Below, piece after piece: positions 12,901-25,997 of a stretch of DNA of 64,000 nt. The DNA comes from Ifrita kowaldi (taxonomy: Eukaryota > Chordata > Aves > Passeriformes > Cinclosomatidae), in the NCBI GenBank assembly GCA_013398055.1, contig VZRS01009476.1, positions 1,536 through 65,535 of the forward strand, given 5' to 3'. Numbering within the stretch: the stretch's first letter is position 1; each line of letters opens with the position of its first letter. The notes below the pieces were generated by a model, which was not told where the DNA came from, searched no databases, and saw nothing but the letters and a program-made list of their open reading frames with translations. Both the position numbers and the translations under genes were made by a program.

Positions 12901-15900
12901 CAGCACCAAGAAGGGAGGAGTCTGCAAAGAACCTGTGGGTCCTGTCTTTGATGTGGCTCCTTCCCTTCGTTGCCAGCAGTCTCAGCATCCTCAGCAGAAG
13001 CAACCTCAGCCACTGTCATGTTTATTATGGCTCTACGTACTTCACATTAAGTGTTATTTACTGTAACTCTGCCCGTAAAGGACTAACAGCATTATTGGGA
13101 GCTGTCCTTTGCATGCCTGATGTCAGATGCAGCTGCAGATCACATTTACAACTCCAAACACATGCAATGGAGAGTCATAAATTATACAGGAAACAACACA
13201 GAGTAATGAGAGACGTGTCAGCTCGAGTTTCTCACTGCGGAGGCAGCAGTGTGGCAGGCAAGATTTATTTACTATTCCAGCCACTGGCTTTTTTGCAGTC
13301 AATAGCTCGTCACTTTTATTCTGCAAATAGGAATAAAGATGTTTTGCAAGAAGGAAAACAAAAGACAGCAGAGCAGCTTGGCCTCTGGGATGAGTTACTG
13401 GAATTTTGGAGCTCCAGGTCTCAGTGTGCTCCAGCCAGCTGGGGAAACTCTGTAGTTTTTGCAAGTCTCCCTCTCCTTATCTATTAACACAAAAAAGCAC
13501 CAATTAGTGTATGGAAAGCATAATGTGAAAGCTGGGAATTAGTCCCATTTTCCCTAAAGTGGACACACTGGTCCCCAAGAGCCAGATCCAGAAATCCCGT
13601 GGGCCTGAGTGCTGTCAAAGAGCTGGAGAACAGCAGTGGGGAGCAGGGATGGAGAAACCCAAGCAGGGACCGGTGACACCGAGGCCGTGGTGGCTCTGCA
13701 GAAATGCTGGGAAACATCCCCCAGTAAAGGTGGTGAGAAAGAGGATGGGGGTTTCTATTCAAACCAGCTGGAGGGGGAAATTAAACAGGGAACAATATTT
13801 TGAATCTATTTTTTTTGCCTCTCTTTAGGGGTTTGCATTGTGTTGAAGTGCAATGATCAGACATAAAAAATCCCTGTTTTCCAGCCTAAAATTAAATCCA
13901 GGTGAAATTATTCCCTCCCACCTTGGGTGCAGGTTGTATTTGGGCCAATATTTCTGCATCAGCTTTTCCACCCTTTCCCATCCTATGGGATTTATCTCTG
14001 CAGCAGCTGCATGGTTTTAGTAGTTAAAGAGAAGGGCTGGGCCCCAGCACAGGCACCTGCAGAGCCAAGGCACAGGGACAAGGCTGGACACAGGGATCTG
14101 CCCCATGGCCCGGGGATGCTGCCACAGAGGATCTGCTTTGCTCCAGCGTGCCGGAAGCTGCTGCTCATCTCAGAGCGAGCAGATTCCATCCCTCTGAGTC
14201 AGGGCAGATCCTCAAGCTGCATGCAACATGCATGTTTGGAGGCTAAACTTAGTCCTCAGTTACTGGGAATGTCAGCTTGCATCATCAGTAAACTCAGAAT
14301 GGAATTAGGCCAGAAGGGATTATGGATAATGTGTTTTATTTTGAATATTTTGTTCAGGCAAATCTGAACTGAAAAATCACAAGAATAGCCTTTAACAAGA
14401 GGGACACAAAAATAATGCATTGTCTCTTTTTGTGTTTATTTGGGAAAAAAATAACCACCTATGTTTGGGAAAGAATTCTTCTGATTGCTTTTCCAGGGCA
14501 TGGTTCCTCCCATGACTTTGTGTGGGCACATCCCTGTGGACACATGGAGCCCAGCAAAGCGAGCTGGCTGCTGCATAGAAATTCATAGAAACAGAAAGAT
14601 CCTTTCAATGAAAGAAGTTTCTTTCCAGCCACTAAAGCAGTTTGCAACACTCAGTAAAAGCACTGAAATAATTTCCTGGTGGACTCCCTCACCATTTTAT
14701 CATGTTGTGCCAGATTGTGCATATTGCTGATGAAAAGCAAAAAAGCTCCCAAAAGTTATGTAGGCAAAATATCCTCCGAATTCCTTGCTGTCTTTTAAAG
14801 GCTAAAAGTCCAAAAAGTCAGGTTTCAGTTGGGTTTGTCTCTTTTGTAAGAGTACTTAGTGTTATTCAATAGAATTTCCCATCTGCTGGGCTGGAAAATC
14901 TCAGTAGAGGAGGTGGATTTGTGTGTGATCAGAAATTCCAATGAGGGTAACTACAGTCAGAGGAAGGGCTGATGCTGCATCGATCATGAAAGTTTTATTT
15001 TAGCAGCTAGAACAGAAAATATACTCTGATTCCAGGCATGTACTCAACAGAAAAATGTATAGACAAATACAAAACAGGGAAGAAAAAATAAAATTTTAGT
15101 TCATGCAAAATCCCCACATTTGTTAATATTTTATCTAAGTTTAAACAAAAAATTGAGACAACTCGATTGACTTGGCCTTGACTCGAAAATCCAGAATATT
15201 AAAGCTTCCAAGGAAATAATATCAAATGTAACATCTATGGAGTCCTTTGGAGCATTTGGATGCTCTGTGTACAAGTTGTTGGATGTCGTGAGTTTGTGCA
15301 TTATTAATAAAAGTTGGAGCTTTGCATCTTCCCAGTTATAATTACTTCTCTAAATATCTCCAGGAAACAGAAGCATAAACTAGCAAGCATTTAGAAACCC
15401 TGGGTAAGCATCTTTTGGAGAATGTGCCTATAAAATGAGTCATGCTTCTGTTTACAGTTTGAAATTGGTTTTCAAATCATAAAATAAGCGCAAGGTTACA
15501 AAAATGGCCAAATCAAGGCTGTGACTGGGAGGTCATGACTCTGAGTCGAGAGGATCTTGCTGACCTAGGGATGAGAATCTCCACTAGGATTGATGGATAG
15601 CTCTTGGTTATTGGTGAAACTCAACAGAAAAATATGTTAAAATCATCTATTTCACAAAAAGAAACCACATAAACTCCAGACCGTATCAGCAGCGGTTTTA
15701 AACAGATAAAAAGTGACCCCTTCAAATGCACTCATTTTTATATGTGAGCCATGTATAAAAGCCCCATTAATTTCATTTATATACTCATGACTATTATTAG
15801 AAACAAACCATACACACTGCAATCATTTTTGAGATGTTCTCAGGGCTTCCAGAGATCTGTGGGTCCTGAACTCTTCTCCAGAATGATCAAAATCTGTTAA

Positions 15901-18128
15901 AAATATCATCTGGCTCATCGTAACCACAGAGACACAAACTCTGCTCGTTGGCCTCTGATGAGATTTGTCATTGTTTCATGAACTCTCTGACTGGGGATTT
16001 TGTCTCCCTAAATAAAATCCTGTCTAGGGCTGATCATGTCCTATTTTATTGCCTTCAGAACCACGCTCTGCACTCTTTATTTTCCTTAAAGGAAAATACT
16101 TATGTGGTTTTACTCTTTCTTAAATATCATAATAGGAAAGTAAAACCAACTTAATTTCTTTTTTAAATCGATTTCTTTTTAATTCCTTCAACATTTCCCT
16201 CCATCGGATTGCATCCCATACAGCAGAATGGTGATAGAGTCAATATAAAGTTGACAACAGTAATTCCATTTTAATTTATAGAGATCTTGCAGACTTTGCT
16301 GAAACACCACCCTAACGAGCAGAGTTGCTTTGATGTTAATTTTCAGGAGATGTGACTTTGCTGCAGAGCTCTGAACTGTCAGGAGAAAATTCCCAATCTA
16401 CAGGCCTGGTCTGTAAACAAGAATTTGTTCCATCAGATGCTCTCTACATTTACAACCTTGTATTGTTGTTTAACATTTTTCCTGGGAGATGAACAGATGT
16501 TCAGCTGTGGTTAGCCAGAAATAGAAAGGAGTTAGGAGGAAATCTGATCCCCCACTTGAAAATTATCTTGAGGAAACACCCCAAAATCTCTATCTGTTAT
16601 GCAAGATAAGCATGCCTAGAACATACCAGAAAAAAAGACCCAGATTTTTAGTTAAAAATTGGTTTTAACACAAATTTAAAACGTGGCAGGGATTTAGCCT
16701 TGAATTTGGGCACATGGATTTCCATGCACTTGGTGGAAATATCTTGGGTTTAATTATATGTTTAAAAAGCATATTCTGTATTTAAGTACCAACAGTCATT
16801 TGCTTGAGAACTCTGAATTTTGTGTAAGTGCCACACAAGCACAAAAGTGAATGTAAATGAGGTTCTAAAGCACCAGGAGCAGATATTTCATTCAATAAAA
16901 CACTCCAGGGGTGGAGAATTTGGGCAAGCACAGAAGGATTGAGACAGGGGTGTGTGGGGGGCTTTTTCAGCTGCAGTGATAACTTTGGGGGGACCCCAAA
17001 AACACAAAAAGAAGCCCTGAGCCTAAAAGATTTCTACAGCTCCCAGTTTCAAACTGAAGGTGTGGATCTGGATGGGGAACTGTAAAATGTCAGGGCAGGC
17101 AGTGAAATTCTCCCAAAGGTGAATCTCTGGTGTCTCAGTCAGGGCTGGCTGTGCAGGGAGGACACAGGGAAAGCTCCTGACATGGAACAGTAGCTGACTG
17201 CTTCTTGCAAAAATTTCTTTTTCCTTTTAATCGGAAGATGAAATATGTAAGTTTTTTGAAGACGCAGCAAGAATTTAATCTTTTTGGAACTGACAATATT
17301 TTTTTTACTAATGTAAGACCCAACTATTTGCCTTTTTATCAATTATTTTATTCCTCCTGGCAGGGGCAAACATCTCTAATAGACACCCAGGAGTTCTGGC
17401 CATTTACAGAGTAGAACTCCAGCAGTGTTCCCAGCTAAACTGCAGGTGATTTTCTGCACGCTGACAGCGTACACCTGAATAATGGAGCTGGCTCCTCATT
17501 TAGAGCAGGAGCTGACCAAGCAGCCACTTATTAAATCAACAGAAATAACTCTCCCATCCTGGGCTACAGACTGTGCTTCGCTGTTTTCATCTGCTGTTTT
17601 CCCTTATTTCCAAACGCTTCAAATGCCAGCCGAGGAGCAGACTTGATCTTGCTCCAAGCCTCCAAGCAAGGCTGGCTTCCTCGTCTTGCTCCCAGCACCG
17701 ATTCCCGTGGGGGAAGAGCCGGGATCCTGTCGCAAACCACGCGCACAAGGAAACTCCTCCTTCTCCAGGAACTGCCAGACCTGAGTGAGCCAGGAGAGGC
17801 GGCTCCTGCAGGGTGTGGCAGCTTCCACCCTTGGGGATGTCCTGGCATATTCCTCATCCAGGAGCAAAGACACTGTTTAAAGGTATGGGATTGGCCGTGG
17901 GAAGGTAAGTGCAGATCTCGAGGATAAAAATCCCATCCCACCCTATGTGGGTGACAGTGGCTGTTTAAGTGAGGTGATGGAAACTTCAAGAGCAAGGTGA
18001 AGGAATGATTTCAAATATTTCCAGGACTTTTTTCAGTATTATTTGAGCTTTAAACAAAGCATCTGCGGCCACACAGTCCTGATTAAGAAAACCTCACCAA
18101 GAGATTACCCCTGATCAAACTGAAATTA
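6996..18128. other. Non-coding, no recognisable gene
   Basis: No reading frame here resembles a known family. The longest frames (for example 5772-6269 just upstream, 8004-8453, 12948-13487 and 13927-14367) lack homology I recognise and lack consistent splice context. A C-homopolymer lies at 7052-7060. An acceptor-like site at 8604 (TTTTGTGATTTCAG) is followed by a short open frame ending in TGA at 8649-8651. Composition is AT-rich, typical of avian intergenic DNA or a large intron. Confidence 0.5.
10905..11034 (+). mobile_element. CR1-type LINE, 3'-end fragment
   Basis: Contains the characteristic CR1 3' segment in forward orientation: a CCAAGGCCAGGTTGGACGGG-like start, a 'TTGGAGCAACC' core, GTGTCCCTGCCCATGGCAGG, then a degraded 'GGTCC' stretch ending in GGGATTCTGT. 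About 130 bases, 5'-truncated as is usual for CR1. Confidence 0.9.
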
Positions 18129-18340
18129 TCACAGGATGGTTTGGGTTGGAGGGACCTGAAAGCTCATCCAGTTCCACCCCTGCCATGGGCAGGGACACCT
18201 CCCACTGTCCCAGGCTGCTCCAAGCCCCAATGTCCAGCCTGGCCTTGGGCACTGCCAGGGATCCAGGGGCAGCCACAGCTGCTCTGGGCACCCTGTGCCA
18301 GGGCCTGCCCACCCTCACAGGGAGGAATTTCTTCCTAAAA
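18129..18340 (-). mobile_element. CR1-type LINE, 3'-end fragment, reverse orientation
   Basis: Reads as the reverse complement of a CR1 3' end: GGATGGTTTGGGTTGGAGGG, then CCTGCCATGGGCAGGGACAC, CAGGCTGCTCCAAGCCCC, CAGCCTGGCCTTGGGCACT, ending near GGAATTTCTTCCTAA. It is about 210 bases long and less decayed than the other CR1 pieces in the window. Confidence 0.93.
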
Positions 18341-20559
18341 CTGTAAGTTGGCCCAAGGAAAACATCACTAAAAGAGAAACAGCTGAGGTGGGAGTTGCTG
18401 AGGAAAAGTTTTGTTACTGTCTCCTGGATGTCACACGAGAAAAGCAGGAGTTTTTTCCCCATGACCCCAATGGTTCTCCACCTCAGTTCTTGGTACTTGG
18501 AGGGTAAATGAAATTAATGCAAATGAATCACGCACGCTCCCTCTCCTCTGACAGTGCATCTAACCAGCTTTGACTTTCACTCTTGGGGTAGGATTTATTT
18601 TAGAAAACTAGAAAAAAAAATTGTCTGTGTTATTCTTCAGACAGGAAAAATTACATGTTAAGAACCAACAATTCATTGTCTAAAAATAATTTGCAATTAC
18701 ATAATGCTTTCCTCTTTCAGAGCAAGATTCATGTTAATGAGGCTTGTTAGCACTTTTTTTGGAATTTAAATTTAGTTTCGAATTGGTCAAAAAGTTGTTC
18801 TGGTTCTTTGTCTGTGTGACTTGAAGAGTTGGCCTGGATCAAATTCCTTCTATCCCAGTACCTGGAATGCCATCATCACTTGGAGGTAACTGATGACTTT
18901 TGGGAGTGATTGCCCTGGCTGGAGGTGGAAACAACACCTGAACTTTTCCTGCATTTCCAAACCATCCTTCCCAAGGCAGGGGTCAGGCACTTGGTCCCTC
19001 TGCTGTGCTTTCTGTCACAAGTAGATCCATTCGTTTGATTTAAGTAGTTTTGGGACAAACTGCTGAATATTCAGATGTTTAAAAATGTTTGTAATTTCCT
19101 TTGGAGCTGATTTGGTTGTGCATTTCCCCCAGCAGCCAGAGTGTTTATGGATGTCAGGACAGGCTACAAGTCCTTTTTGTCCCAGGGCCAGGCACAGTGA
19201 GGGGTTTGAGCTGAGCAAACCACCAGGAAATTCCATGTGCTGATTTCACCTCGCCCTGAGGAAGCCAATTTTTCACTTGTTCCCTTTACAGTGGATGGGA
19301 GAAAGAGAAGAGAAAGCAGCAACTCCAGAAAAAGAAGAGATCCATCAATGTCACCGTGGCAGGGCCAGGTCAGCCCAGAGCAGGAGCTGTGCCCGCAGGT
19401 GTGACACTACAAACCGGGGCTGCTCCCTGGGGAGCGAAAGCAGCTTTGTGAAAGCTGTCAGACAGCTGGAGCTCCAACACGAGCACCGAGAGATGAAAGC
19501 GTGAGAAATATCTGAGTCCTTACCTGGAGCAAATAGGAAATGTGAGGACAAGGCTGAGCCCTCTGTGTGAGAGACAGGGACGGGGACAGGCAGGAGCTTG
19601 GTGACATCTCTCATTTAGTCTGAGGCACAGCAGGAGGTTTCTGACACGGGGTTGTTTCTGCAGAGGCTCAGCAGCAGCAGAGAGGCCACAGAAAGCTGTG
19701 ACAGCAGCCCTGGAAATGGAGAAATCAAGAATCCGTGCAGGAAGGGCACCATGGACGAGATGACCTTATCATCTTCCCAGGAAGAGGGGAGATACGAGCA
19801 CAGGAGCCCAAGAAATAATCTCACTTGTGAATAGATTGCCAGTCCAGGGGGCTGCAGCTCCTGGTTGCTGCCTTGAATGGAATATTTTAAACTCCCAATA
19901 GTTTTTTCCAGCAGAACTCAGTAAGTAGCCAAATGAAATATTAAATATTTCCTTATCTTTTCCCCTGTTTCTTGTTGAAGCAAAACATTTTAAGGGTAAA
20001 AGAGATGTAGCATCATTTGTTTTGTGTTGGTTTTTTTAAGCTCTCTTTCACAATCTGTACAACAACAGACTTTTTTTGTACTCATTGCTTACCCCCCCTT
20101 ATTTCCTGGCTTCCCTCATATTCCTTGGGGGATTAAAAAGCATCTTGAAATCTTTCTCCCCACTGTCTCTCACAGCAAAACGTGGTTGTGCCTAAACTTC
20201 TGCCTCTTTTTCGGGTGAGCAGAGCTGATGTTCCTGCCTGGGAGAATCCCTAAAACCACAGCCTTGGGCTGGTAACAGCCAAACTCCCCGGAGTTTGTGT
20301 CTCTGCTCTGCGGAAGCTGCAAATTGAAACACACCTTGTTCCCAGCCGATATAAACTCCCACCCTGAGGGCACTTGGCTGACCAGGAATGGGAAGGATGG
20401 ATAAGAAGCTCTGTCAGCTGTGGGGATAACCAAGTTCCCACGGAGCTGCTGCTTTGGCAATTTTAGGGGTATTTTTTAGGGTGCTCCTTGCATTCTGTGC
20501 ACTATGAAAGTATTTGCTGTCACATACTGGCCAGGGACAGTAAAAATATCAAGTTTTGG
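18341..20559. other. Non-coding; two exon-like islands of unknown meaning
   Basis: No gene recognised. Two stretches follow plausible acceptors. One is at ~19292, after CCCTTTACAG, rich in Glu/Arg/Lys codons. The other is at 19665-19834, after GTTTCTGCAG, open for 56 codons to a TAG at 19832-19834, with a polar Ser/Glu/Arg-rich reading. Other frames of the second island are also open for 12-30 codons, so frame choice is not decisive and no family is recognised. Confidence 0.4.
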
Positions 20560-20800
20560 TAGGTTTTTTCGTTTGTTTGGGGTTTTTTTCCCTATTAAAA
20601 AACTCCCAGATGATGTGTTTGGAGAGGGAACCTTGAAATGAGCATGATCAGAATCTGTAAAGGGTTCTGAGGAGTGCCTGTGTGAACCAGAAGCATCTTC
20701 AGGGCGTTATTTAACACTTCAGGGTGTTCATCCTTCATCAGAGCAAGGCAAAGCTTCCCCCTGGGTGCCAGGCACAGCTCAGAGGTCACAGTGCAGGTTC
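20560..20800 (+). repeat. Paralogous block A (upstream copy), pairs with ~39190-39400
   Basis: Diverged but colinear similarity to 39190-39400. Shared landmarks in order are an A-rich ATTAAAAA stretch, TGTGTTTGGAGAG, an 'ACCTTG...ATGATCAGAAT' segment, a 'CATCTTCATCC/GGATTGGAATCCTTCATC' segment, CCCCTGGGTGC and AGAGGTCAC. Direct orientation. It marks the left part of the duplication that produced the broken MGAM copy further right. Confidence 0.7.
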
Positions 20801-20859
20801 AGTGGCAAGGGAGGGAGCGTGGGAATGGAGATGCCCCGTGGAGCTCTTGCAGATCTAAG

Positions 20860-20982
20860 CTTCGGAAAATATTTAATTTAAGACCAGATCTGTTGTCATA
20901 AGAAGACAAAATCCTGTGCTTCGAAAAATAAATATTTCATTTGAAGATTAAGTCTGTTGTGAGGAGAAGATGAAACCCGGTG
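20860..20982 (+). repeat. Degenerate two-unit tandem repeat (~60 bp)
   Basis: Two adjacent units, 20860-20918 and 20919-20982, each begin CTTCGRAAAA. They then share ATATTT, GAAGA/AAGAC, a TCTGTTGT core, AGAAGA and a final GTG. Identity is roughly 70-75% with small indels. No matching pair was seen at the other paralogous locus. Confidence 0.65.
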
Positions 20983-21180
20983 ACATATAAAGATTTCATG
21001 TTTTAATTATCGCTGAAACTTCTTCCCTGGAAACTCTTTTTCCATGATAATCCTTCACCTTTTGTTCTTATGCGTTTGACCTTTACTTTTAAAGTGCCTT
21101 TCAATCCGTTCATATAAATATAAAAATTGATCTCTCCTTGTTCATTCCTTTGTCATAAATTTGTTTGCCTTATAACTATT

Positions 21181-21340
21181 TCATAGAATGAATCCCAGAA
21201 TGGTTTGGGTTGGAAGGAACCTTAAAACTCATCTTTTTCTGCCTCTTCCACTGTCCCAGGTTGCTCCAAGCCCCATCCAGCCTGGCCTTGGACACTTCCA
21301 GGGATCCAGGGGCAGCCACAGCTTCTCTGGGCACAGGTAT
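21181..21340 (-). mobile_element. CR1-type LINE, 3'-end fragment, reverse orientation
   Basis: Starts with the terminal TTCATAGAATGAATCCCAGA and continues GGTTTGGGTTGGAAGGAACC, GGTTGCTCCAAGCCCCATCC, AGCCTGGCCTTGGACACTTC, ending at GCTTCTCTGGGCACAGG. The '(A)TAGAAT' start is the reverse complement of the CR1 terminal repeat. It abuts the paralogous MGAM flank, which resumes at 21341. It has no counterpart in the intact locus at 45.7 kb, so it inserted into the copy or marks a deletion junction. Confidence 0.92.
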
Positions 21341-22332
21341 TCCCACACTTTCTTAACTAAAAAGAGCCAATTTCTCTGTATTTAACTCTGTTTTATGCAG
21401 TTAAATGCCCTTAACCAAAAGCTAAAAGCAGTGGTAGCTGCCAGTGTGTATTGATCTGGCTGGTGGGATTGGTTTTAATTAGTTTTAATTAGTTTTAATC
21501 AGTTTGATTGCTGGTGCACAGTTCAGTGTTGATGGTTCTGGGCTGTTCTCTGAGCCAGCACAGCCCCCTTGGCTCAGCACTCCTTGCTCCACTCTGCCTC
21601 ACTAAAAAAAAAAGGAGTTTGGGAAAACCATGAGGTTTTACAGCAGTTTAAGGCTGGAATCCATCTAAACATGCTCCCATATCTCAGTTGTGATTTCAGC
21701 AGCAATCAGTGGAGCTCTGGAGGCTTTTCCTTCTGCTTTCACTGAGCTGCACCTCTGGTGACATCTCAGGGGCTTGTGCACAGGATCTGTTCTCCCACTG
21801 CACAAGTAAGAAATTTACCCTTTTACCTCTGTTTTGCCTTTCCCACGTGGCCTGAACATCTTATCAGAGCTCCTTAGAGGTTGTGGTAAATTCATCTTTA
21901 ACAAATCAACAGCCTCATCAGAATATTTTTCCTAAAAGAGGAAAAAAATGCAAAAAAAAGCCCCCAACATCATTTTGTTTCTTTTCCTTTTCAGGAATTT
22001 TAGTAACCTATAAGAAACTCTGTAGTTCATCTCAGGAGAAAATTGTTCTCTGTGTGTAAAGTGCTTTGCAAGGAATAAAATACATTTCTCAGTGCTTGCC
22101 CACTGGTGTAGTAATGCTGTCATCTGTGCTGGGTGAATTGTCCTGAACTGGAGATTTATTTCACATAGTCCTTAAAGAGTGTTTGGTTTAAACCCTGAGA
22201 TTAGGGGGCATGATATAAAACCTGAATTATTTATAAATGTGGCTAATTTAATAAATTAGGGATGCAATTTATAGAGCTTTCAAAGCTGTCACCTGTGTTT
22301 TCCTTTTGCCAATGAGGTTTCTCTGGGTCTGG

Positions 22333-22450
22333 ATGGGCAAGAGGAATTTAGAGGGCTGGAGTTCACCCTGATCACCCTCTTCTGCCTGGTGACAGTCACA
22401 GGCTGTGTCCTCATTGGATTTTGGCATCGGGACACCCCGATAAAGGATTG
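22333..22450 (+). pseudogene. Broken copy of MGAM first coding exon
   Basis: Aligns with 46642-46762. The ATG is retained at 22333, but the acceptor, which reads CATTTCTAG|ATG in the intact gene, reads GGTCTGG|ATG here, so the invariant AG is lost. After ATGGGC the copy carries two extra bases, so the original ATG reads into a stop after 12 codons. In the shifted frame the membrane-anchor codons are still readable (L-E-F-T-L-I-T-L-F-C-L-V-T-V). The GTAAGT donor of the intact exon has no equivalent. Confidence 0.85.
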
Positions 22451-22569
22451 TGAGACTGTGGGAGCAGAAAAACTGTGTGGAAAAACCCCTATAACCATAA
22501 AATCCTGTATTGGTTCCTCAGGAACCACTGCCTTCCAGGGATGCCACACAGAGCACCTGCTTTACTTGT

Positions 22570-22843
22570 GTAATTCCATTCACACACAGGGACTGAAGCA
22601 AAAAGCATGGAGCTTGGAGGTGAAAATGGCAGAAAAATAAAAATTATTGCTTATACAAAGCAAACACTTCAGTGTTTTAGTAACACTGTCCATCCAGACC
22701 AATATCTGCAGATTTTTTCCTGTTTCTGTCATCAGCAGGAGTTTCCCTGAGCGAAAAGCACAAGTGCAGATGATGCAAAGAGGCAAATCTGGGGGAGTGT
22801 GTGTCCATCTCAGCCCAGGGCACATCCCTGCACTTCACAGTTC
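22570..22843 (+). repeat. Near-identical tract D, pairs with 47228-47501
   Basis: 274 bases match the first MGAM intron at 47228-47501 with a single visible difference (CATTCACACACAGG versus CATTCATACACAGG). The bases immediately left (22490-22569) and right (22844-22892) are still homologous but clearly more diverged, with several substitutions and indels. The boundaries are abrupt. Confidence 0.9.
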
Positions 22844-22931
22844 CAAACAAACAATTCCCAAATGCATAAAGTAACTTCCACTGTAAGTGACTCTGCATGT
22901 AAAATATTTAATGGACCCATACATTGAATTC

Positions 22932-23289
22932 TCTCACCCCATTTAGGTTCTAAAAAATAAATAAATAAATAAGCCAAACCCCCCAACCCACAGGTGTCCA
23001 AGTGCCCTCAGAGAGGGGATGTGCCAGGATGAAGGTGCTCATTAAATCAGCCAGGAATGATTACCTGTCACAGGGCTGGGCCACTTGCAGTAGCAAGGCT
23101 TCGAGTTTAATTAATTAAGGGTTACTTTTTGCTCTTATTAGTATTGTTTTCTTGCCTGGAATCCTCTGTAATGATTGATTTGCAATTATAGAGGGCACAG
23201 AAGATGGACTTGGCAGTCAGCAGTGCCTGACTGATTAAACAGGTCCAGGGAGGGGGGTAAGACACCTGTGGGACCACGAGGAAACAATT
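22932..23289 (+). repeat. Near-identical tract E, pairs with ~53932-54283
   Basis: About 350 bases match the MGAM intron between 53458 and 54788. Differences I can see are the length of a TAAA microsatellite (22951-22974), one near 22936 and one G/A at ~23207 versus its partner. To the right (23290-23380), homology continues with many differences. The left neighbour is the junction where exons for the stalk and trefoil are missing. Confidence 0.88.
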
Positions 23290-25997
23290 CCCTGGAATGT
23301 TGTCTCTGGAAAATTTTCCTTAGGCCTTCGTTTAATTTCATAAAAGTACATCATGCTCTCTAGAGAAAAAATTACAGTGGTGCACCAAACCCCTTAATTA
23401 GCCAGGTAATTAGAAAGCCTGTGAGCTTCCATCATTATTTGTCACACTTGAGCCCCCAAAAAGAGAGTCAGTCTAATTCTCTGTGTGTTTATTTGTTTAA
23501 GGAGCTCTTCAGGCATAAAAATTTTAGTGGTGATGTGCAGTGATGAGATGATGATTGATATTGCTATAACGAACAAATAATCATATATTATATAATTATG
23601 TGTTAATAACTGTCTGCAGTTTTATCACCTGAAGTGATGAAAACCCTTAAAATATGGAGTGTAAGGACCCTTAAAATTAATGTCTGTGTAAAGTTGAGAA
23701 AAAGTTGTGCTGCTCTCCCTGTGTGAGTATCATGTCTGTTAATTGTCACAAACATCACACAAAAGTGCTGCAAAAAAAAGAGTTTCTACTTAAAACTGCA
23801 TCAAGTGAGTGGATAAAATGATATTCCTTTGAAACTGTGTATGATGTCTACAAGCACCGAGGTATTTTGGCATCCAAAGTAAGCCATTTTCTCTGCTTTC
23901 AGGGATAGGCTGCGTTCCTGCAGATCCCTGTAAGCTCTGGGTTTAATGAAGCTGAAAATAACCTTCAAATCTGAGGATCAGCCTCATTGCAGTTGCTCCC
24001 TGCTTTAAATCTGCTTTAACTCACAATTGCATTCTATTTAGGAATGTTTCATTTAAAAAGTGATGGCTGATGGAAACTCAAGCCACTTCCAAGTCTGATG
24101 CCTTTGCCAAGTAGAAATAATCAAAATCTAAGAGGAAAATGAGCATTATTAACTACAAAAAGAATGAAATTTAATATTTTTATTGGTTCCATGAGTTGTG
24201 GGAGACCCTTTCCCAGGATATTTGATGTTGCTTAGGAAAAGCAAAGTGGTTCAACCGTTCTGGTGATTTCATTTTATCACTAAGAAAAACATGACCGAAA
24301 TACCATTATTCTGCTTGGCTGAGAGAAAATACCACATTTTAGTGGTGGTGTGGGCACTCACCTGGCTGTGGAAAAGATCCCTGTGGGTGTTTCCCACCAT
24401 CCATCAGGAGGAGATGCCCACTGAAGCCTTTTTGGCACCATCAGGGACCACAGCAGGTGTCACACCTGAAACTTTGCTGGCCAAGCAAGTCCAGAGTCTG
24501 CTTCTCTGTCACAGCTTTCCCCAGTCCTTCACGTAGAAAAAAGGAGTGAAATTAAGCTTGGCTTAAATATTTAAAACCCTCATAATCTTTATTTGGAAGA
24601 AGAATTGTTTGTCTCTAATGAACGGGAAAGGTAAAAGGTGCAAAATTAAATTAAGAGAAGAAAAGTTGTTAATGGAATTGGTTTTTGCTGTGTGTTCTGC
24701 TAACAGCTGTAAAGAGAAACATTGGTCTGTTCTATTTGTACAGAAATATTCACTCATCTGGACAGATAAATGCACGCATCTCTGAATCTATTTTTGACAC
24801 CAACTTCCCATTCCTTAAAAATTTAGCTGTTGCTTTATGCAGAAGTTGCCCCTGCAGAGGTGGCAGCCATCAAATGGAATCTGCACCATGTTAAGGATCA
24901 CATTATTACTTAAAACTGAGCTCACCTAAGCTCAGTTTACTCCAGAGCTGGCACACAGCCACAGTTTCTTTCCTCCTGAGGTGATGCCAGCAAAGGGCTC
25001 AAGTCAGGTCTTGTCCCTTTTCCTCAGCAGGCAAAAGCTGCCCCTGGTTTGCAAAATCTGATGGAAGAGATTATTTCTGGATTGCCTCAGCCTGCTCAGA
25101 CCTCTGGGTGTAATCAATAATTTGGAATTTGTACCCCTGACCTTCAGACACATTTTCTGGGTTTTTCTTCCTGAGGGGAGGTTTTACCGCTGGGTTGATG
25201 TGGGGTGAGGTGAGCGCTGTCTGATGGAGCTCCTGGGAGAGAGCTGTGGGTACATGTGGAGTGAACATCATCAGGAGCTAAACTGTTAATTAATTAGGCA
25301 TGAAAGATGTGGGTAGATGCTTCTGCTAGTGAGCCATGGGGACTTATGACTCTTTAAGGTGTCCCTCCTGTATTTTGGTACCTGTCTGTCCCCCCAGAGC
25401 TGGCAAGGAGGGGTCGCAGAGGAAGGTCCATGCTGGAAGAGCAGGAATAGGATAAAAATTGCTGTGCTCAGCCTCCTCCTCTGGAAAATGGATATTCCTG
25501 GCTGTGCTGCTGGACTCTCCACAGGACCTGAGGCTCCTGTTCTTGTCTAGATCCAGCTGGAGTCAGGAAAATTGTGGTTCTAAATCAGCCCCGTGTGTGA
25601 CTGCACTGAACACACACATCCCACACACCCCCACTCCTGCTCCTCGTGTCTCCTTCTACCTGCTCCTTGTTTTGAATATATTTTTATTTTCTTTGCAAAT
25701 TTGATGGCTGTGGGGGAATTCAGCTTGAGACACTAATTATGCACTGTCAGGATGTAATTACTAAAGAAGGCAGTGCAGAGCATGATTTGGCCCAGTGAAA
25801 CATCATGAAGTTAATTTGGTTTTCAGGACTAAAATCTGAATTAGCTCACATTTTTCTCACGACAAACAAGATCTGTTATAGAAATAATCACATTTATTTC
25901 CTAGCTTTACTAAATATTCCACTTATAAACTGCCTCATCTTAACAATTACTATGTTGAGGTTTGAAGATGGTTTTAAGGGAATGGCTCCACTGAATG

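Noticed and set aside
19665..19834. Possible terminal coding exon
   Set aside because: Acceptor and stop are present but three frames are partly open, no family is recognised and no upstream partner exon fits. Left as an unexplained island.
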